A program made the translations under genes and the position numbers. A stretch of DNA of 64,000 nt from positions 124,001-188,000 of the forward strand of contig NZ_JAUMKB010000004.1 of NCBI RefSeq assembly GCF_030519375.1, written 5' to 3'. Below are positions 49,969-59,635 of this stretch, one piece after another (the stretch's first letter is position 1; each line of letters begins with the position of its first letter). Source of the DNA: Mucilaginibacter tolerans. GTDB lineage: Bacteria > Bacteroidota > Bacteroidia > Sphingobacteriales > Sphingobacteriaceae. Below the pieces are notes generated by a model. That model was not told the origin of the DNA and made no database searches. It saw only the letters and a program-made list of their open reading frames with translations.

Positions 49969-50933
49969 TCAAACCGGTACAGCAAAGTAACCGAACCCCA
50001 CTGGTGCGACTCGCGCATTCCCTTTACATCTTTAGTGCGAAATACAGCAGCTATATCAGCCACAAACCGCTTACCTGAATAACCTATACCCAATTGGTTA
50101 CTAAATACAAAGTGCTCTGGACTAAGTGTTACCTCCATGCTATTTGCCGACTTGGAGCCGAACAGGCTACCTTGAACAGTGGCATCATAAATAACCGCAT
50201 TTAACTGGGGTTTATAATAAAAGAATAGTTCTCTTGAATTCAGAGGTTTAAAAGACCCCGATTTAATGGCGGTGCTTTGGGTGCTTAATGAGTTAAATAA
50301 CTGGTTGAAATCACCAAGGCGAAACATAGGCCCTATCCCAGCGCCGGTAAACCCATTGCCCAGGTCAGCATAGCTGGTTAATGACACATCAGCCCATGAA
50401 GTTCTGGCCAGAAGCCGGTTATATTCTGCTGAAAGATTTAGTTCAAGGTCATTGTCAATCTGGTATTCCCAACCGCTTGGGTGATATAGGCCAAAAGCGC
50501 GGTGTATAAATTCCTGTATAGGACGTCCTAAGGCAGCAGGGCCAACTATTCCTAGTTGTGCACCTAGTTTTAAGTTGCTTTCATCTTTGTATAAAAGATT
50601 GAGGCTTGAACCTACGTACAAATAAGCAGCAAAAGGACGATCAATATACTGAGGGTCATCAGCGCCTGTAAAATCTATACTGCCGCTATGTGGGGTATAA
50701 AGCTTTTGTCCGAATTCAAAACCCAGGATTTTGTTGCGGAGCCTGAGGGTATCCTTTACATTTAAAGCATGGCGGAAATAAGCAAAATTTCCTGCACTGT
50801 AATACCTGTCCGACCCTTGCGCCAGGTAGGAGTCATCATCTGTTTGAATGCCAATCTCGTTACTGTGCGATTGAGCAAATACCTGAGTGCTAAAAGCGAG
50901 GCATAAAAAGAAACAAATTGCTCTGTAAATCAT
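49965..50933 (-). CDS. Lipid A deacylase LpxR family protein
   Basis: The 322-residue product has a signal peptide (MIYRAICFFLCLAFSTQVFAQ) and an outer-membrane beta-barrel. NEIGIQTDDDSYLAQGSDRY followed by YSAGN is the LpxR N-terminal signature (DUF2219), and DRPFAAYLYVGSS follows. LpxR removes the 3'-acyloxyacyl group of lipid A with Ca2+. The active-site Asn/Asp/Thr/His set seems present in the opening strands but was not aligned. It is convergent with arfB. Confidence 0.85.
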   Translation of the reverse strand: MIYRAICFFLCLAFSTQVFAQSHSNEIGIQTDDDSYLAQGSDRYYSAGNFAYFRHALNVKDTLRLRNKILGFEFGQKLYTPHSGSIDFTGADDPQYIDRPFAAYLYVGSSLNLLYKDESNLKLGAQLGIVGPAALGRPIQEFIHRAFGLYHPSGWEYQIDNDLELNLSAEYNRLLARTSWADVSLTSYADLGNGFTGAGIGPMFRLGDFNQLFNSLSTQSTAIKSGSFKPLNSRELFFYYKPQLNAVIYDATVQGSLFGSKSANSMEVTLSPEHFVFSNQLGIGYSGKRFVADIAAVFRTKDVKGMRESHQWGSVTLLYRFD

Positions 50934-50964
50934 TGGGCTAATTCAACAAATAATGGCTAAAATA

Positions 50965-50997
50965 AAAAAAGCCCCGGTAAAACCGGAGCTTTTAAAA
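50965..50997. terminator. Terminator between minus-strand envelope genes
   Basis: AAAAGCCCCGGT and ACCGGAGCTTTT form an 11-of-12-bp stem around a 3-nt loop, followed on both sides by A- or T-rich DNA. It ends the 51012-52391 gene on the minus strand, 15 nt past its stop. Confidence 0.8.
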
Positions 50998-51011
50998 ACT
51001 TAATCAACTAT

Positions 51012-52391
51012 TTATTTAAAAGTATATCCTATGCTTATACCACCTGCCGGGATAATGCCTTCATCATAAAGGATCGGTACAAACTCTACTTTGAAGCTAA
51101 TTCCCTTATGCTCAGGTTGGTATCGGTAGCCTAACGAGCCTGTGGCAACGAAACCTGTTATCTTGTCGAACGACCATGTTTTGCCCGTGTTATTGCCTGT
51201 GGATCGCATAAACGTGGCCCCTCCACCGACCTGTAACATGGAACTATGTTCGCCTATCAGATAGTTTATCTGGAATGGCACCGTTATTACACTGTTCCCT
51301 TCTGACGAGAACCCGCCTATACCTACTGTATAACCCCATCCGTTTCGCTCTGCATTGAAGCGGGCATCATAGTTGGCCGATATGGCTAAACCAGCGCCTC
51401 CAATTTGCAGGTAGTAATTTTTAGCCTTTATCTGGCTGTAATCAGTAGTGTCCTGTTCTGCTGTTTGAGCAGATGAACCAATCGTATCGCGTTTGGTGAT
51501 AGTTATCGTGTCTTTTTTGATGATGGTAACAGTATCTCTTTGCAAGATAGTGGTCGTATCTCTTTTTATAATTGTAGTGGTGTCTTTCTTTAATATAGTA
51601 GTTGTATCTTTCTTTAAGATAGTCGTCGTGTCGTGTTTTAATACCGTAGTGGTATCGTGTTTTACTTTACCATTATTGCCATTTTTAGCATTGCCGGCAG
51701 CATTTTGATCGCCCACCTGTATTTCACCGTTGGTAACATCACCTGAAGATGGGTTGGCCTTACCTGCATCGGGCTTTGACACGCCCGAAGCACCATCCTG
51801 GGCAGGATTAGCATTGCCAGGACTTGCGTTACCTGCTGCACCATTGCCCGGAACAGGAATCACAGCCGGAGCCTTGCCACCCGGTGCCGGTACCGTAGTG
51901 ACCTGCCCCTGGTTTCCGCCGCCCCGCACCTGAATTACGCCATCTGTAGGAGGTGCAACAATGGTAGTATTGGTTGGTTGGTCACCCGGGTTGTTTTTTA
52001 CTTGTATGGTACCCTCTGTCGGTGTATAGATAGTTCTTATTTTAGAAGCAGGTGCTACCTGGAAGCCCTTGGCAGCTGAGTCGGCCTTTGCACCACCATC
52101 CATATTAATACCCAGATCAGGTTTTACATTCGGCGAAGCTTTAGAGATCTTTGTGGGAACACCATTAATAATTAAGATGGTATCCGCGTTCCTCAATATA
52201 GTCGAACCGCCTTTTATTACCAGTGTAGTATCAGAGGTAATAACCTGTTTATTTGCCTTTTTCTTTGCAGTCGTATCTGTATCACAAACCATCCTCATAC
52301 TTGCGGCAGATGCTGTCAGTCGAAGACCGAACAGGCTCACCAGAAGCATTAGAATGATAACCCGGCCCTTAGATGTAAAAAGAATATTCAT
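51012..52391 (-). CDS. Exported beta-barrel-type protein with octapeptide KxDTTTIL repeats
   Basis: The 459-residue product is read from the ATG at 52389-52391 (MNILFTSKGRVIILMLLVSL). Residues ~40-240 are a low-complexity linker rich in G, N, P, A and Q. Then come eight tandem octapeptides at ~245-305: KHDTTTVL, KHDTTTIL, KKDTTTIL, KKDTTTII, KRDTTTIL, QRDTVTII, KKDTITIT and KRDTIGSS. The last ~145 residues (YYLQIGGAGLAISANYDARF...GGISIGYTFK) look like an eight-stranded outer-membrane barrel. No known function. The repeat could be a periplasmic spacer or a peptidoglycan contact. Confidence 0.75.
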   Translation of the reverse strand: MNILFTSKGRVIILMLLVSLFGLRLTASAASMRMVCDTDTTAKKKANKQVITSDTTLVIKGGSTILRNADTILIINGVPTKISKASPNVKPDLGINMDGGAKADSAAKGFQVAPASKIRTIYTPTEGTIQVKNNPGDQPTNTTIVAPPTDGVIQVRGGGNQGQVTTVPAPGGKAPAVIPVPGNGAAGNASPGNANPAQDGASGVSKPDAGKANPSSGDVTNGEIQVGDQNAAGNAKNGNNGKVKHDTTTVLKHDTTTILKKDTTTILKKDTTTIIKRDTTTILQRDTVTIIKKDTITITKRDTIGSSAQTAEQDTTDYSQIKAKNYYLQIGGAGLAISANYDARFNAERNGWGYTVGIGGFSSEGNSVITVPFQINYLIGEHSSMLQVGGGATFMRSTGNNTGKTWSFDKITGFVATGSLGYRYQPEHKGISFKVEFVPILYDEGIIPAGGISIGYTFK

Positions 52392-52479
52392 TATAAACAC
52401 TATTTAGTTAGTTTAGCTAGCGGGTTTTACGTTACTGTAAATCAAAATGTTTCAGGCGGGTAGCTAAATATAAAAAAGT

Positions 52480-52504
52480 AAAGCCCTCCAGTGGGGAGGG
52501 CTTT
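52480..52504. terminator. Terminator after lon
   Basis: AAAGCCCTCC (52480-52489) and GGAGGGCTTT (52495-52504) form a perfect 10-bp stem with a 5-nt loop. It lies 40 nt past the lon stop, within the gap to the octapeptide gene, with a minus-strand T-run on the far side. Confidence 0.88.
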
Positions 52505-52543
52505 GTGTAACCTATTAATAATGAGATTGTTTATAGGTGGCAA

Positions 52544-55018
52544 TTAATTCATAACGGGGTTCAAATCTTCTTTTACCGTAAGATCCAAAGCATTATTTAC
52601 TTTTTCACCAAGAAGAGCCATATTAATCACCTCTTTCATATCAGTAACATAATGGAATTTAAGGTCTTTAATATAGTCCTCTTTTATTTCCTGTATATCT
52701 TTTTGATTCGATTTACTCAGGATGATTTCCTTTATATTGGCCCGTTTAGCAGCTAATATTTTCTCCTTTATACCACCCACCGGCAGTACCCGGCCACGCA
52801 GCGTTATTTCGCCGGTCATAGCCAGATGTGGTTTTACCTTGCGCTGAGTAAATGCGGATGTTAAAGCGGTCAGCATGGTAATGCCTGCAGAAGGGCCGTC
52901 CTTAGGCGTGGCGCCGGCTGGCACGTGCACGTGTACATCCCATTGATCAAATAATTTTGGATTGATATCGAAATCTTTTGCATGAGCCCGTAAGTAAGCT
53001 AAAGCAATGGTGGTTGATTCCTTCATTACATCACCCAAATTGCCGGTCAGCGTTAAACGCCCTTTACCGGGACTTAAACTTGCTTCGATAAACAGGATGT
53101 CACCACCTACCGAGGTCCAGGCAAGACCTGTCACTACACCTGCTACTTCATTACCCTCATAAAGGTCCTTATCAAATATTGGTGCGCCTAATATTTTCTC
53201 GATATCCTTTTTAGACACTTGAGGAACATGCTGCTCTTCCATTGCAATGGTCTTCGCAATGCCGCGCACTACAGAACCGATCTTTTTCTCGAGCGAACGT
53301 ACGCCTGATTCGCGGGTATAATCTTCGACTAGCTTTTCAAGAACATCATTTTTGAGAATAACGTCCTTAGCTTTTAATCCATGTGCCTCACGTTGTTTTG
53401 GCACCAGGTGTTGTTTTGCTATCTCGATCTTTTCTTCAATAGTATAACCATTTACATCGATGATCTCCATACGGTCGAGCAATGCCGGCTGTATGGTACT
53501 CAGTGAGTTGGCTGTTGCTATGAACATTACGTTTGAAAGGTCGAAATCAACCTCCACGTAATGGTCATAAAATGTACTGTTTTGCTCAGGGTCAAGCACT
53601 TCAAGCAAAGCTGATGACGGATCGCCCCTGAAATCGTTGCCTACTTTATCTATTTCGTCCAGGATAAAAACCGGGTTGGCTGCTCCGGCCTTTTTAATAG
53701 CCTGAATAATACGGCCCGGCATCGCACCAATGTAGGTTTTACGGTGACCTCTTATCTCGGCTTCATCCCTGATACCGCCCAGTGCCATACGTACGTATTT
53801 GCGCCCCAATGCTTTGGCTATCGACTTGCCTAAGGAAGTTTTTCCAACTCCGGGAGGGCCGACCAGACAAAGGATCGGGGCCTTCATGTCGTGCTTCAAT
53901 TTTAGCACGGCCAGGTATTCAATAATACGTTGCTTTACTTTATCGAGACCGAAGTGATCTTTATCTAATATCTTTTGAGCGCGTTTCAGGTCGAAGTTAT
54001 CCTTGGTAAACTCACTCCATGGTAAATCAAGCAGTAATTCTAAGTAGTTGATCTGAACCGAATAATCCGCAGCAGCAGGGTTAGTGCGTGCCAGTTTTTC
54101 CAGTTCTTTGCCAAAATGATCATTTACCTCTTTTCCCCATTTCTTTTTAGCAGCCCGCTTACGCAGATCTTCAATTTCCAGATCAGGTGAATTGCCCCCT
54201 AACTCTTCCTGTATAGTTTTCAATTGCTGATTCAGGAAGTAATCGCGCTGCTGTTTATCCAGGTCAATGCGTACCTTGCTTTGTATCTGGTTCTTCAGTT
54301 CCAGCATTTGCAGGTCGAGTGTCAGGTGTTCCAATACCAGTTTAGTACGTTCGCGCAGATTAGCAACTTCAAGCAAACGCTGCTTGGCGGCCATGTCTGC
54401 ATTCATATTAGATGATATGAAATTGATCAGGAACGAAGTGCTTTCGATATTTTTGATAGCAATTCCTGCCTCGCTCGGGATATTCGGCGAAAGCTGTATA
54501 ATGCTCATGGCCATATCCTTTATGGACGAAACCATGGCCTTAAATTCTTTATCTTCTTTTGGCTTTATTTCCTTAAAAGGCTCAATTACCGCCTTTAAAT
54601 AAGGTTCACTCTGAACTTCTTCTTTTAGTAAAAAGCGCTTTTTACCCTGTAGTATCACGGTTGTGTTACCATCAGGCATTTGAAGCATTTTTATAATGAG
54701 GGCAATAGTGCCCACTTTGTTCAGCTGGCTAAATGTTGGATCTTCTATAGCAGTATCCTGCTGTGCCACGACACCTATTATTTTTTTACCCTTGTTAGCG
54801 TCGCGTATTAGTTTGATCGATTTATCTCTGCCTACCGTGATCGGAATTACCACTCCTGGAAACAATACCGTATTGCGCAAAGGCAAAATCGACATGATAT
54901 CCGGGATGTGTTCATTATTCATTTCCTCTTCATCTTCTGATGACATCAGCGGAAAGAACTCTGATTCCTCATTTATTATAGGTAAAGCATTTTTAAAATC
55001 GAATGGATCAAAACTCAT
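52544..55018 (-). CDS. lon: ATP-dependent Lon protease
   Basis: The 824-residue product is read from the ATG at 55016-55018. Residues ~40-240 are the substrate-binding LON domain ([20 protein letters not shown]). The AAA+ module has Walker [19 protein letters not shown] near 385 and [20 protein letters not shown]. The protease domain has [10 protein letters not shown] with catalytic Ser near 705 and [16 protein letters not shown] with Lys near 748. It degrades misfolded and regulatory proteins. The upstream gap of ~390 nt suggests independent control. The N-terminal acidic stretch before LON is typical of Bacteroidota. Confidence 0.96.
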   Translation of the reverse strand: MSFDPFDFKNALPIINEESEFFPLMSSEDEEEMNNEHIPDIMSILPLRNTVLFPGVVIPITVGRDKSIKLIRDANKGKKIIGVVAQQDTAIEDPTFSQLNKVGTIALIIKMLQMPDGNTTVILQGKKRFLLKEEVQSEPYLKAVIEPFKEIKPKEDKEFKAMVSSIKDMAMSIIQLSPNIPSEAGIAIKNIESTSFLINFISSNMNADMAAKQRLLEVANLRERTKLVLEHLTLDLQMLELKNQIQSKVRIDLDKQQRDYFLNQQLKTIQEELGGNSPDLEIEDLRKRAAKKKWGKEVNDHFGKELEKLARTNPAAADYSVQINYLELLLDLPWSEFTKDNFDLKRAQKILDKDHFGLDKVKQRIIEYLAVLKLKHDMKAPILCLVGPPGVGKTSLGKSIAKALGRKYVRMALGGIRDEAEIRGHRKTYIGAMPGRIIQAIKKAGAANPVFILDEIDKVGNDFRGDPSSALLEVLDPEQNSTFYDHYVEVDFDLSNVMFIATANSLSTIQPALLDRMEIIDVNGYTIEEKIEIAKQHLVPKQREAHGLKAKDVILKNDVLEKLVEDYTRESGVRSLEKKIGSVVRGIAKTIAMEEQHVPQVSKKDIEKILGAPIFDKDLYEGNEVAGVVTGLAWTSVGGDILFIEASLSPGKGRLTLTGNLGDVMKESTTIALAYLRAHAKDFDINPKLFDQWDVHVHVPAGATPKDGPSAGITMLTALTSAFTQRKVKPHLAMTGEITLRGRVLPVGGIKEKILAAKRANIKEIILSKSNQKDIQEIKEDYIKDLKFHYVTDMKEVINMALLGEKVNNALDLTVKEDLNPVMN

Positions 55019-55021
55019 CAA

Positions 55022-55408
55022 ATTCCCTTTCTATCTCGTTGGTTGAAAAACGTCATATTGTCAGCTGTAAAGCTACACCAATAAAGTTAATGGGCAAAAA
55101 ACATGTTGGTTGCCGCAGTAACCTTATTAGTCAAGACTTATGCCAAGATGAAAATATTACGAATTGTTGCAATTAATATTATGTAAACTTATGATTTTTT
55201 GCGGTTTATATCAATGTAGGCAGATATACCCGGAGGCGTCAGAAAAGTGCCGGGTGGATGAAAAAAAGTCAGCATGGTTTTTAGGGTCTTTAGAGTCTGC
55301 TTGAACGTAATTTTTAATAAAAATGATACATTAATATAATATTTTTACACAAAATAAGTTAATAGTGCGTAAGGTAAAGTTTACCATTTTTATTTTACAA
55401 ACTGATTT
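55022..55408. other. Gap between divergent lon and TPR gene; one small palindrome seen
   Basis: AT-rich non-coding DNA with no full TAnnTTTG box found by eye. GGTAAAGTTTACC at 55373-55385 is a perfect 6-bp-arm palindrome 27 nt before the TPR start. TTGGCATAAGTCTTGAC-like boxes near 55130 are possible but unproven promoters for lon. Confidence 0.4.
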
Positions 55409-55411
55409 TTG

Positions 55412-56062
55412 ATGAAAGGTACTGCAATACTGTCTTTTCTGATTGTCTCCACGCTTAATGCGGCGATCGCGCAGAACGCTTATTTTAAGATGGGGCAGCA
55501 GGCTTTTTTGGATGGTGACTTTAAATCGGCAGTCAGCCATCTGGAAAAATCATGCATTATTGACTCAACAAATTCCAGTGCACTCTGGATGTTAGGCTAT
55601 TCTTATTATCACAGCGAAAACTATAGGAAGTCCATACAGGCTTATAATCGGGTAATCGCTATAAAGCCGGCTGATGGCTCCGCTTATTACTATCGTGCAA
55701 GGGCAAAAAGCTATCTGGCAAAAGACAGTCATCTGACTGATCAGGATAAGGAAAAAAACCTTCTGGGGGCTATTCTGGATTATACTAAAGCTATTGCTGT
55801 CGACCCGAATAATACACAGGATAATATAAAATACTACCAGAACAGGGCTATTGCCTACCGCGATTACAGCGATTTTAAACTTCAGCCAGGCTCACGCTTC
55901 TACGACAAAAACCTTGCAATAAATTCATTGAAAGCTTCAATTCAGGATTTTGAGAAAGTTTTATCTGATAACCCATCCCGTCAGGATATTTCCAATTTAA
56001 TGGAATCGGCCAGGGGTAAATTGGGTAGCATTAATGTTGCTGCCAAAACAGCCCATCACTAA
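55412..56062 (+). CDS. Exported tetratricopeptide-repeat protein
   Basis: The 216-residue product is read from the ATG at 55412; a TTG directly before it is in frame. A signal peptide (ending NAAIAQ) is followed by three to four TPR units: AYFKMGQQAFLDGDFKSAVS, SALWMLGYSYYHSENYRKSI, SAYYYRARAKSYLAKDSH and a later YYQNRAIAYRDYSDF. TPR superhelices bind proteins. Without enzyme motifs, a scaffold role in the periplasm is the simplest reading. Its stop is one base from the convergent lipoprotein stop. Confidence 0.85.
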   Translation: MKGTAILSFLIVSTLNAAIAQNAYFKMGQQAFLDGDFKSAVSHLEKSCIIDSTNSSALWMLGYSYYHSENYRKSIQAYNRVIAIKPADGSAYYYRARAKSYLAKDSHLTDQDKEKNLLGAILDYTKAIAVDPNNTQDNIKYYQNRAIAYRDYSDFKLQPGSRFYDKNLAINSLKASIQDFEKVLSDNPSRQDISNLMESARGKLGSINVAAKTAHH

Positions 56063-56063
56063 T

Positions 56064-56609
56064 TTATCTGAATAGGCCGCTTATCTGGTAGGTATCGGTT
56101 CCGAGTAGTCTTACCCGTTGTTTTTTTTGGATCAGGTACAGTGAATCCGGAAAATAGCTTAATTTTTCCGTGTTCTCATACAAAATGTTTTTGGTATGAT
56201 TGACTATCATTATCCACTTTAGTTTGCCATTTTCATTTTTTATGACAACCCTTTGTGTTTTAAGTGCAGGATCTTTAGCAGCGTAAATAGTTATATTGTC
56301 TGTGGAATTCACATCATAACTATTTCTCCATGCTGGCTTGTTAATATCAGATCCAATAAATAAGCTTAATTCGGTACCCCAATTAGGAATGTGTACTTTT
56401 TGAGTTTCGGGGATCTGATTATGGGTTACAGTTTTAGTGATCAGGGGATTCCCTTTGGTCAATCGGGCTGAATCAGCCTCGAAATATCCCTTGATGTCAA
56501 AAAAAGCCTTGGAATCAGCTGCCGCATTGCTATCCCTTTTACAGGAAGCAATGCCCAGCAATAATATAAATGAGGATATTAAAAGAAGGTATCTTTTATA
56601 CCAGTACAT
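56064..56609 (-). CDS. Putative lipoprotein overlapping gpmI
   Basis: The 181-residue product starts at the ATG at 56607-56609, inside the last 14 bases of gpmI. The signal has a membrane stretch LLLISSFILLLGIASC with lipobox Cys near residue 23 and a following KRDSN. A mostly beta mature domain has HIPNWGTELSLFIGSDINKP and TITIYAAKD-like strands. No known family. The overlap suggests translational coupling to gpmI, though there is no obvious functional link to glycolysis. Confidence 0.75.
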   Translation of the reverse strand: MYWYKRYLLLISSFILLLGIASCKRDSNAAADSKAFFDIKGYFEADSARLTKGNPLITKTVTHNQIPETQKVHIPNWGTELSLFIGSDINKPAWRNSYDVNSTDNITIYAAKDPALKTQRVVIKNENGKLKWIMIVNHTKNILYENTEKLSYFPDSLYLIQKKQRVRLLGTDTYQISGLFR

Positions 56610-58119
56610 TTCCAGTCATTTCTTTAGGAATATCCACCCCGATCATTTTTAGGATAGTAGGAGCGATATCACCCAGTTTGCCGTCTTTCACAGCTTTTAC
56701 ATCGTCGTCGATCACAATACACGGTACCAGGTTGGTGGTATGCGCCGTATTAGGCGAGCCGTCATCATTTATCATGTAATCGGCGTTGCCATGGTCGGCA
56801 ATGATGATAAACGAGTAACCATTTTTTATACCAGTTTCTACAACGGCCCGCGTGCAACGATCAGCAGTTTCAGCAGCTTTTATCACTGCTTCAAATACCC
56901 CTGTATGGCCCACCATGTCAGTGTTGGCAAAATTCAGGATCACCACATCTGGCCAGCCGCTTTTAAGTTCGGGAATGATCGCATCACGTATGCCTTCGGC
57001 GCTCATTTCAGGCTGAAGGTCGTATGTAGCAACTTTGGGCGACGGAATTAATAAACGTTTTTCATTTACAAACTCTTTTTCGCGACCGCCCGAAAAGAAA
57101 AATGTGACATGCGGATATTTCTCTGTTTCAGCAATACGTATCTGGTTTTTCCCGGCATACTGCAATATTTCTCCCAATGTTTTAGTCAGATCATCTTTCG
57201 TGAACACTACACGGACATTCCTAAATGTCTCGTCATAGGTGGTCATAGTGACATAATGCAGATTGAGCGGATGCATGTTTTGCTCAGGGAAAGACTTTTG
57301 CGTTAACGCCTGTGTGATCTCACGTCCACGGTCAGTCCGGAAGTTAATGCAGATCACTACATCATCGTTTTTGATCACTGCCAAAGGATCGCCGTTTTCA
57401 TCTACCCGAACAATCGGATCAACAAACTCGTCAGTAACTCCCGCTTCGTATGATTCTTTTATGGAAGTAAGCATATCCTGACTATGTTTCCCGGTGCCGT
57501 TAACCAGCAGGTCATATGCTTTTTTAACACGTTCCCAGCGGTTATCGCGATCCATCGCATAATATCTCCCTATTGCAGAAGCCAGTTTTATCGGTGTATT
57601 TTTAATATGATCCTCTAACTCACCAATAAATTTCACGCCGGAATTTGGGTCAGTATCACGGCCATCCAAAAAAGCATGGATATAAACTTTCTCCAGGTTG
57701 AATTGCCCTGCAGCATCGCAAAGCCCTTCTAAATGTTTTATGTGTGAATGCACACCACCGTCAGAAACCAGCCCAATGAAATGCACATCTTTATTATTTT
57801 GTTTTGCGTATTCAAAAGCTTCTTTGATAACCGGATTGGTGGGGAATTCATTGTCATCTACGGCTTTATGAATGCGTCCAAGTTCCTGGTAAACAATACG
57901 CCCGGCACCCAGGTTCATGTGCCCCACTTCTGAGTTTCCCATTTGTCCGGCAGGTAAACCTACTGCTGTGCCCGAAGCTTCAAGTTTTGAATTTGGGTAT
58001 TTCTGCAGCATTGAATCAAAAAATGGTGTATTGGCTGCATATATCGCATTTGACTTGTCATTACGGCCATAACCCCAGCCGTCGAGTATAATTAGTACTA
58101 CTTTTTTGTTTTTTTCCAC
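56596..58119 (-). CDS. gpmI: 2,3-bisphosphoglycerate-independent phosphoglycerate mutase
   Basis: The 507-residue product starts at a GTG (58117-58119) directly before VVLIILDGWGYGRND, the metal-binding motif. AGQMGNSEVGHMNLGAGR carries the phospho-serine Ser63. DTDPNSGVKF and IDGRDTxP-type motifs are in the centre, and ADHGNADYMINDDG and HTTNLVPC near the end complete the Mn sites. It interconverts 3- and 2-phosphoglycerate. Length fits (~505-510). A TATATTTG box lies four bases before the GTG. Confidence 0.97.
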   Translation of the reverse strand: MEKNKKVVLIILDGWGYGRNDKSNAIYAANTPFFDSMLQKYPNSKLEASGTAVGLPAGQMGNSEVGHMNLGAGRIVYQELGRIHKAVDDNEFPTNPVIKEAFEYAKQNNKDVHFIGLVSDGGVHSHIKHLEGLCDAAGQFNLEKVYIHAFLDGRDTDPNSGVKFIGELEDHIKNTPIKLASAIGRYYAMDRDNRWERVKKAYDLLVNGTGKHSQDMLTSIKESYEAGVTDEFVDPIVRVDENGDPLAVIKNDDVVICINFRTDRGREITQALTQKSFPEQNMHPLNLHYVTMTTYDETFRNVRVVFTKDDLTKTLGEILQYAGKNQIRIAETEKYPHVTFFFSGGREKEFVNEKRLLIPSPKVATYDLQPEMSAEGIRDAIIPELKSGWPDVVILNFANTDMVGHTGVFEAVIKAAETADRCTRAVVETGIKNGYSFIIIADHGNADYMINDDGSPNTAHTTNLVPCIVIDDDVKAVKDGKLGDIAPTILKMIGVDIPKEMTGNVLV

Positions 58120-58123
58120 AATG

Positions 58124-58131
58124 CAAATATA
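58124..58131 (-). promoter_or_regulatory. TATATTTG -7 box four bases before gpmI
   Basis: The minus strand reads TATATTTG, CATT, GTG. The distance is too short for a normal leader, so the start of transcription would fall on or beside the GTG. Confidence 0.6.
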
Positions 58132-58214
58132 ATGGCAACGTTTTAAGATTAATAAGCGTTTAATAGGATTAATTTTTGGATTGGGCTTATTTCGGATAAT
58201 TTACCTTAACTGAC

Positions 58215-58610
58215 ATGAAGCTGCTATACCAATTTGTTCTCTTCGTTCCTTTGTTTTTTATGTCCGCGATTCCCGAGGATGTCATAGACAGAACTGCCGA
58301 ATTGTTAAAGGGCGGGAATACACACGAACTTGCCGCTACTTTTTCATCTTCCATTGAAATAACTATTCTGGGAGAAAACAATGTTTATTCCAATACCCAG
58401 GCTGAACAGGCGCTGGCCGATTTTTTTAAACGTTGCCAGCCCCGATCGGCAAAAGTATTGCATCGTATCACCTCAAATACACATTATCAATATGCAGTAA
58501 TCATTCTTGGTACTTCTAATGGTAGCTACCGTACATGTGTATCACTTAAAAATGTAAACGGAAAATTTGAAGTGAGCGAATTGCGGATAGAGGCTGAAAA
58601 AGCAAAATAA
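58215..58610 (+). CDS. DUF4783 domain-containing protein
   Basis: The 131-residue product has a signal peptide (MKLLYQFVLFVPLFFMSA) followed by an NTF2-like fold of ~110 residues: IDRTAELLKGGNTHELAATF, SIEITILGENNVYSNTQAEQ, ALADFFKRCQPRSAKVL, and the closing GKFEVSELRIEAEK. I recall DUF4783 proteins beside nadC in Bacteroidota. The function is unknown; exported NTF2 folds often bind small ligands. It is divergent from gpmI and 41 nt ahead of nadC. Confidence 0.82.
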   Translation: MKLLYQFVLFVPLFFMSAIPEDVIDRTAELLKGGNTHELAATFSSSIEITILGENNVYSNTQAEQALADFFKRCQPRSAKVLHRITSNTHYQYAVIILGTSNGSYRTCVSLKNVNGKFEVSELRIEAEKAK

Positions 58611-58624
58611 TCAGCAAATGTTTA

Positions 58625-58651
58625 TACTTTTGGGCTATAAAACTCAAAAGT
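58625..58651 (+). promoter_or_regulatory. nadC promoter box with inverted repeat ACTTTTG/CAAAAGT
   Basis: TACTTTTG (58625-58632) is a full -7 box. ACTTTTG (58626-58632) pairs perfectly with CAAAAGT (58645-58651) across 12 nt, and the second arm ends directly before the nadC TTG. It may be an operator or a leader hairpin that masks the start. Confidence 0.5.
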
Positions 58652-59494
58652 TTGGATAAAGAATATATACACTCCTTTATAGCCAATGCTTTGGCCGAAG
58701 ACGTTGGCGATGGCGATCACACCTCACTGGCAACCATTCCTGCCGGTACACAAGGGAAAGCAAAATTACTAGTAAAAGACACGGGCATATTGGCTGGTGT
58801 TGAGTTGGCTGTCGAAATATTTAAACAAGTCGACCCTAACCTTATTGTGAATGTGCTGTTACATGATGCTGCTAAAATAAAACCAAAAGATATTGTACTG
58901 GAAGTAACAGGTGATGCGCAAAGCATATTGAAAGCAGAGCGTCTTATACTTAACTGTATGCAGCGTATGTCGGGCGTAGCTACTAAAACTCACGACATAG
59001 TTGAATTACTAAAAGGAACAGGAACCAAGGTATTAGATACCCGCAAAACTACTCCCGGAATGCGTTACCTCGAAAAATGGGCTGTAAAGATAGGAGGAGG
59101 GGTTAATCATCGTTTTGGTTTGTTTGATATGATCCTGATCAAGGATAATCACGTAGATTATTCGGGGGGAATTAAACAAGCGATTCAGAATACAAAAGAT
59201 TACTTACAGAAAACCGGCAAGAAGCTAGCTATTGAGATAGAAGTTCGCAACCTGGACGAGCTACAACAAGTTCTGGATGCAGGCGGTGTTGACCGTATCT
59301 TACTGGACAATTTTAATTTCGATGATCTTCGGAAAGCGGTAAGTATGATCGGTGGTAAATATGATACCGAGGCGTCGGGAGGGATCACGATAGCTAACAT
59401 CCGTCAGTACGCTGAATGTGGCGTAGATTATATTTCGGTAGGCGCGTTGACTCACTCAGTAAAAAGCCTGGATCTGAGCCTGAAGGCGGTGTGA
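58652..59494 (+). CDS. nadC: Carboxylating nicotinate-nucleotide diphosphorylase
   Basis: The 280-residue product starts at a TTG (58652); MDKEYIHSFIANALAEDVGD matches the family N-terminus. NCMQRMSGVATKTHDIVEL, LDTRKTTPGMRYLEKWAVK, GGGVNHRFGLFDMILIKDNH and the C-terminal EASGGITIANIRQYAECGVD are all QPRTase hallmarks. It converts quinolinate and PRPP to nicotinate mononucleotide in NAD synthesis. Length fits (~280). nadK, further upstream in the window, uses the downstream product. Confidence 0.95.
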   Translation: MDKEYIHSFIANALAEDVGDGDHTSLATIPAGTQGKAKLLVKDTGILAGVELAVEIFKQVDPNLIVNVLLHDAAKIKPKDIVLEVTGDAQSILKAERLILNCMQRMSGVATKTHDIVELLKGTGTKVLDTRKTTPGMRYLEKWAVKIGGGVNHRFGLFDMILIKDNHVDYSGGIKQAIQNTKDYLQKTGKKLAIEIEVRNLDELQQVLDAGGVDRILLDNFNFDDLRKAVSMIGGKYDTEASGGITIANIRQYAECGVDYISVGALTHSVKSLDLSLKAV

Positions 59495-59635
59495 GTAGAG
59501 GTTGGAGATTAATGATTAGAGATCAGTTTCTATGAAATTATATAATTGTGTCAACCAGCGTTCAGATAAGAATAAACCGTTTTATTAACGACTAAAGTAG
59601 CGAGTACAGTATCATTTTATTAATATTGTGCAGGA

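Noticed and set aside
51493..51708. Plus-strand valine-rich frame of 71 residues
   Set aside because: It is the antisense of the KxDTTTIL repeat and needs no separate gene.
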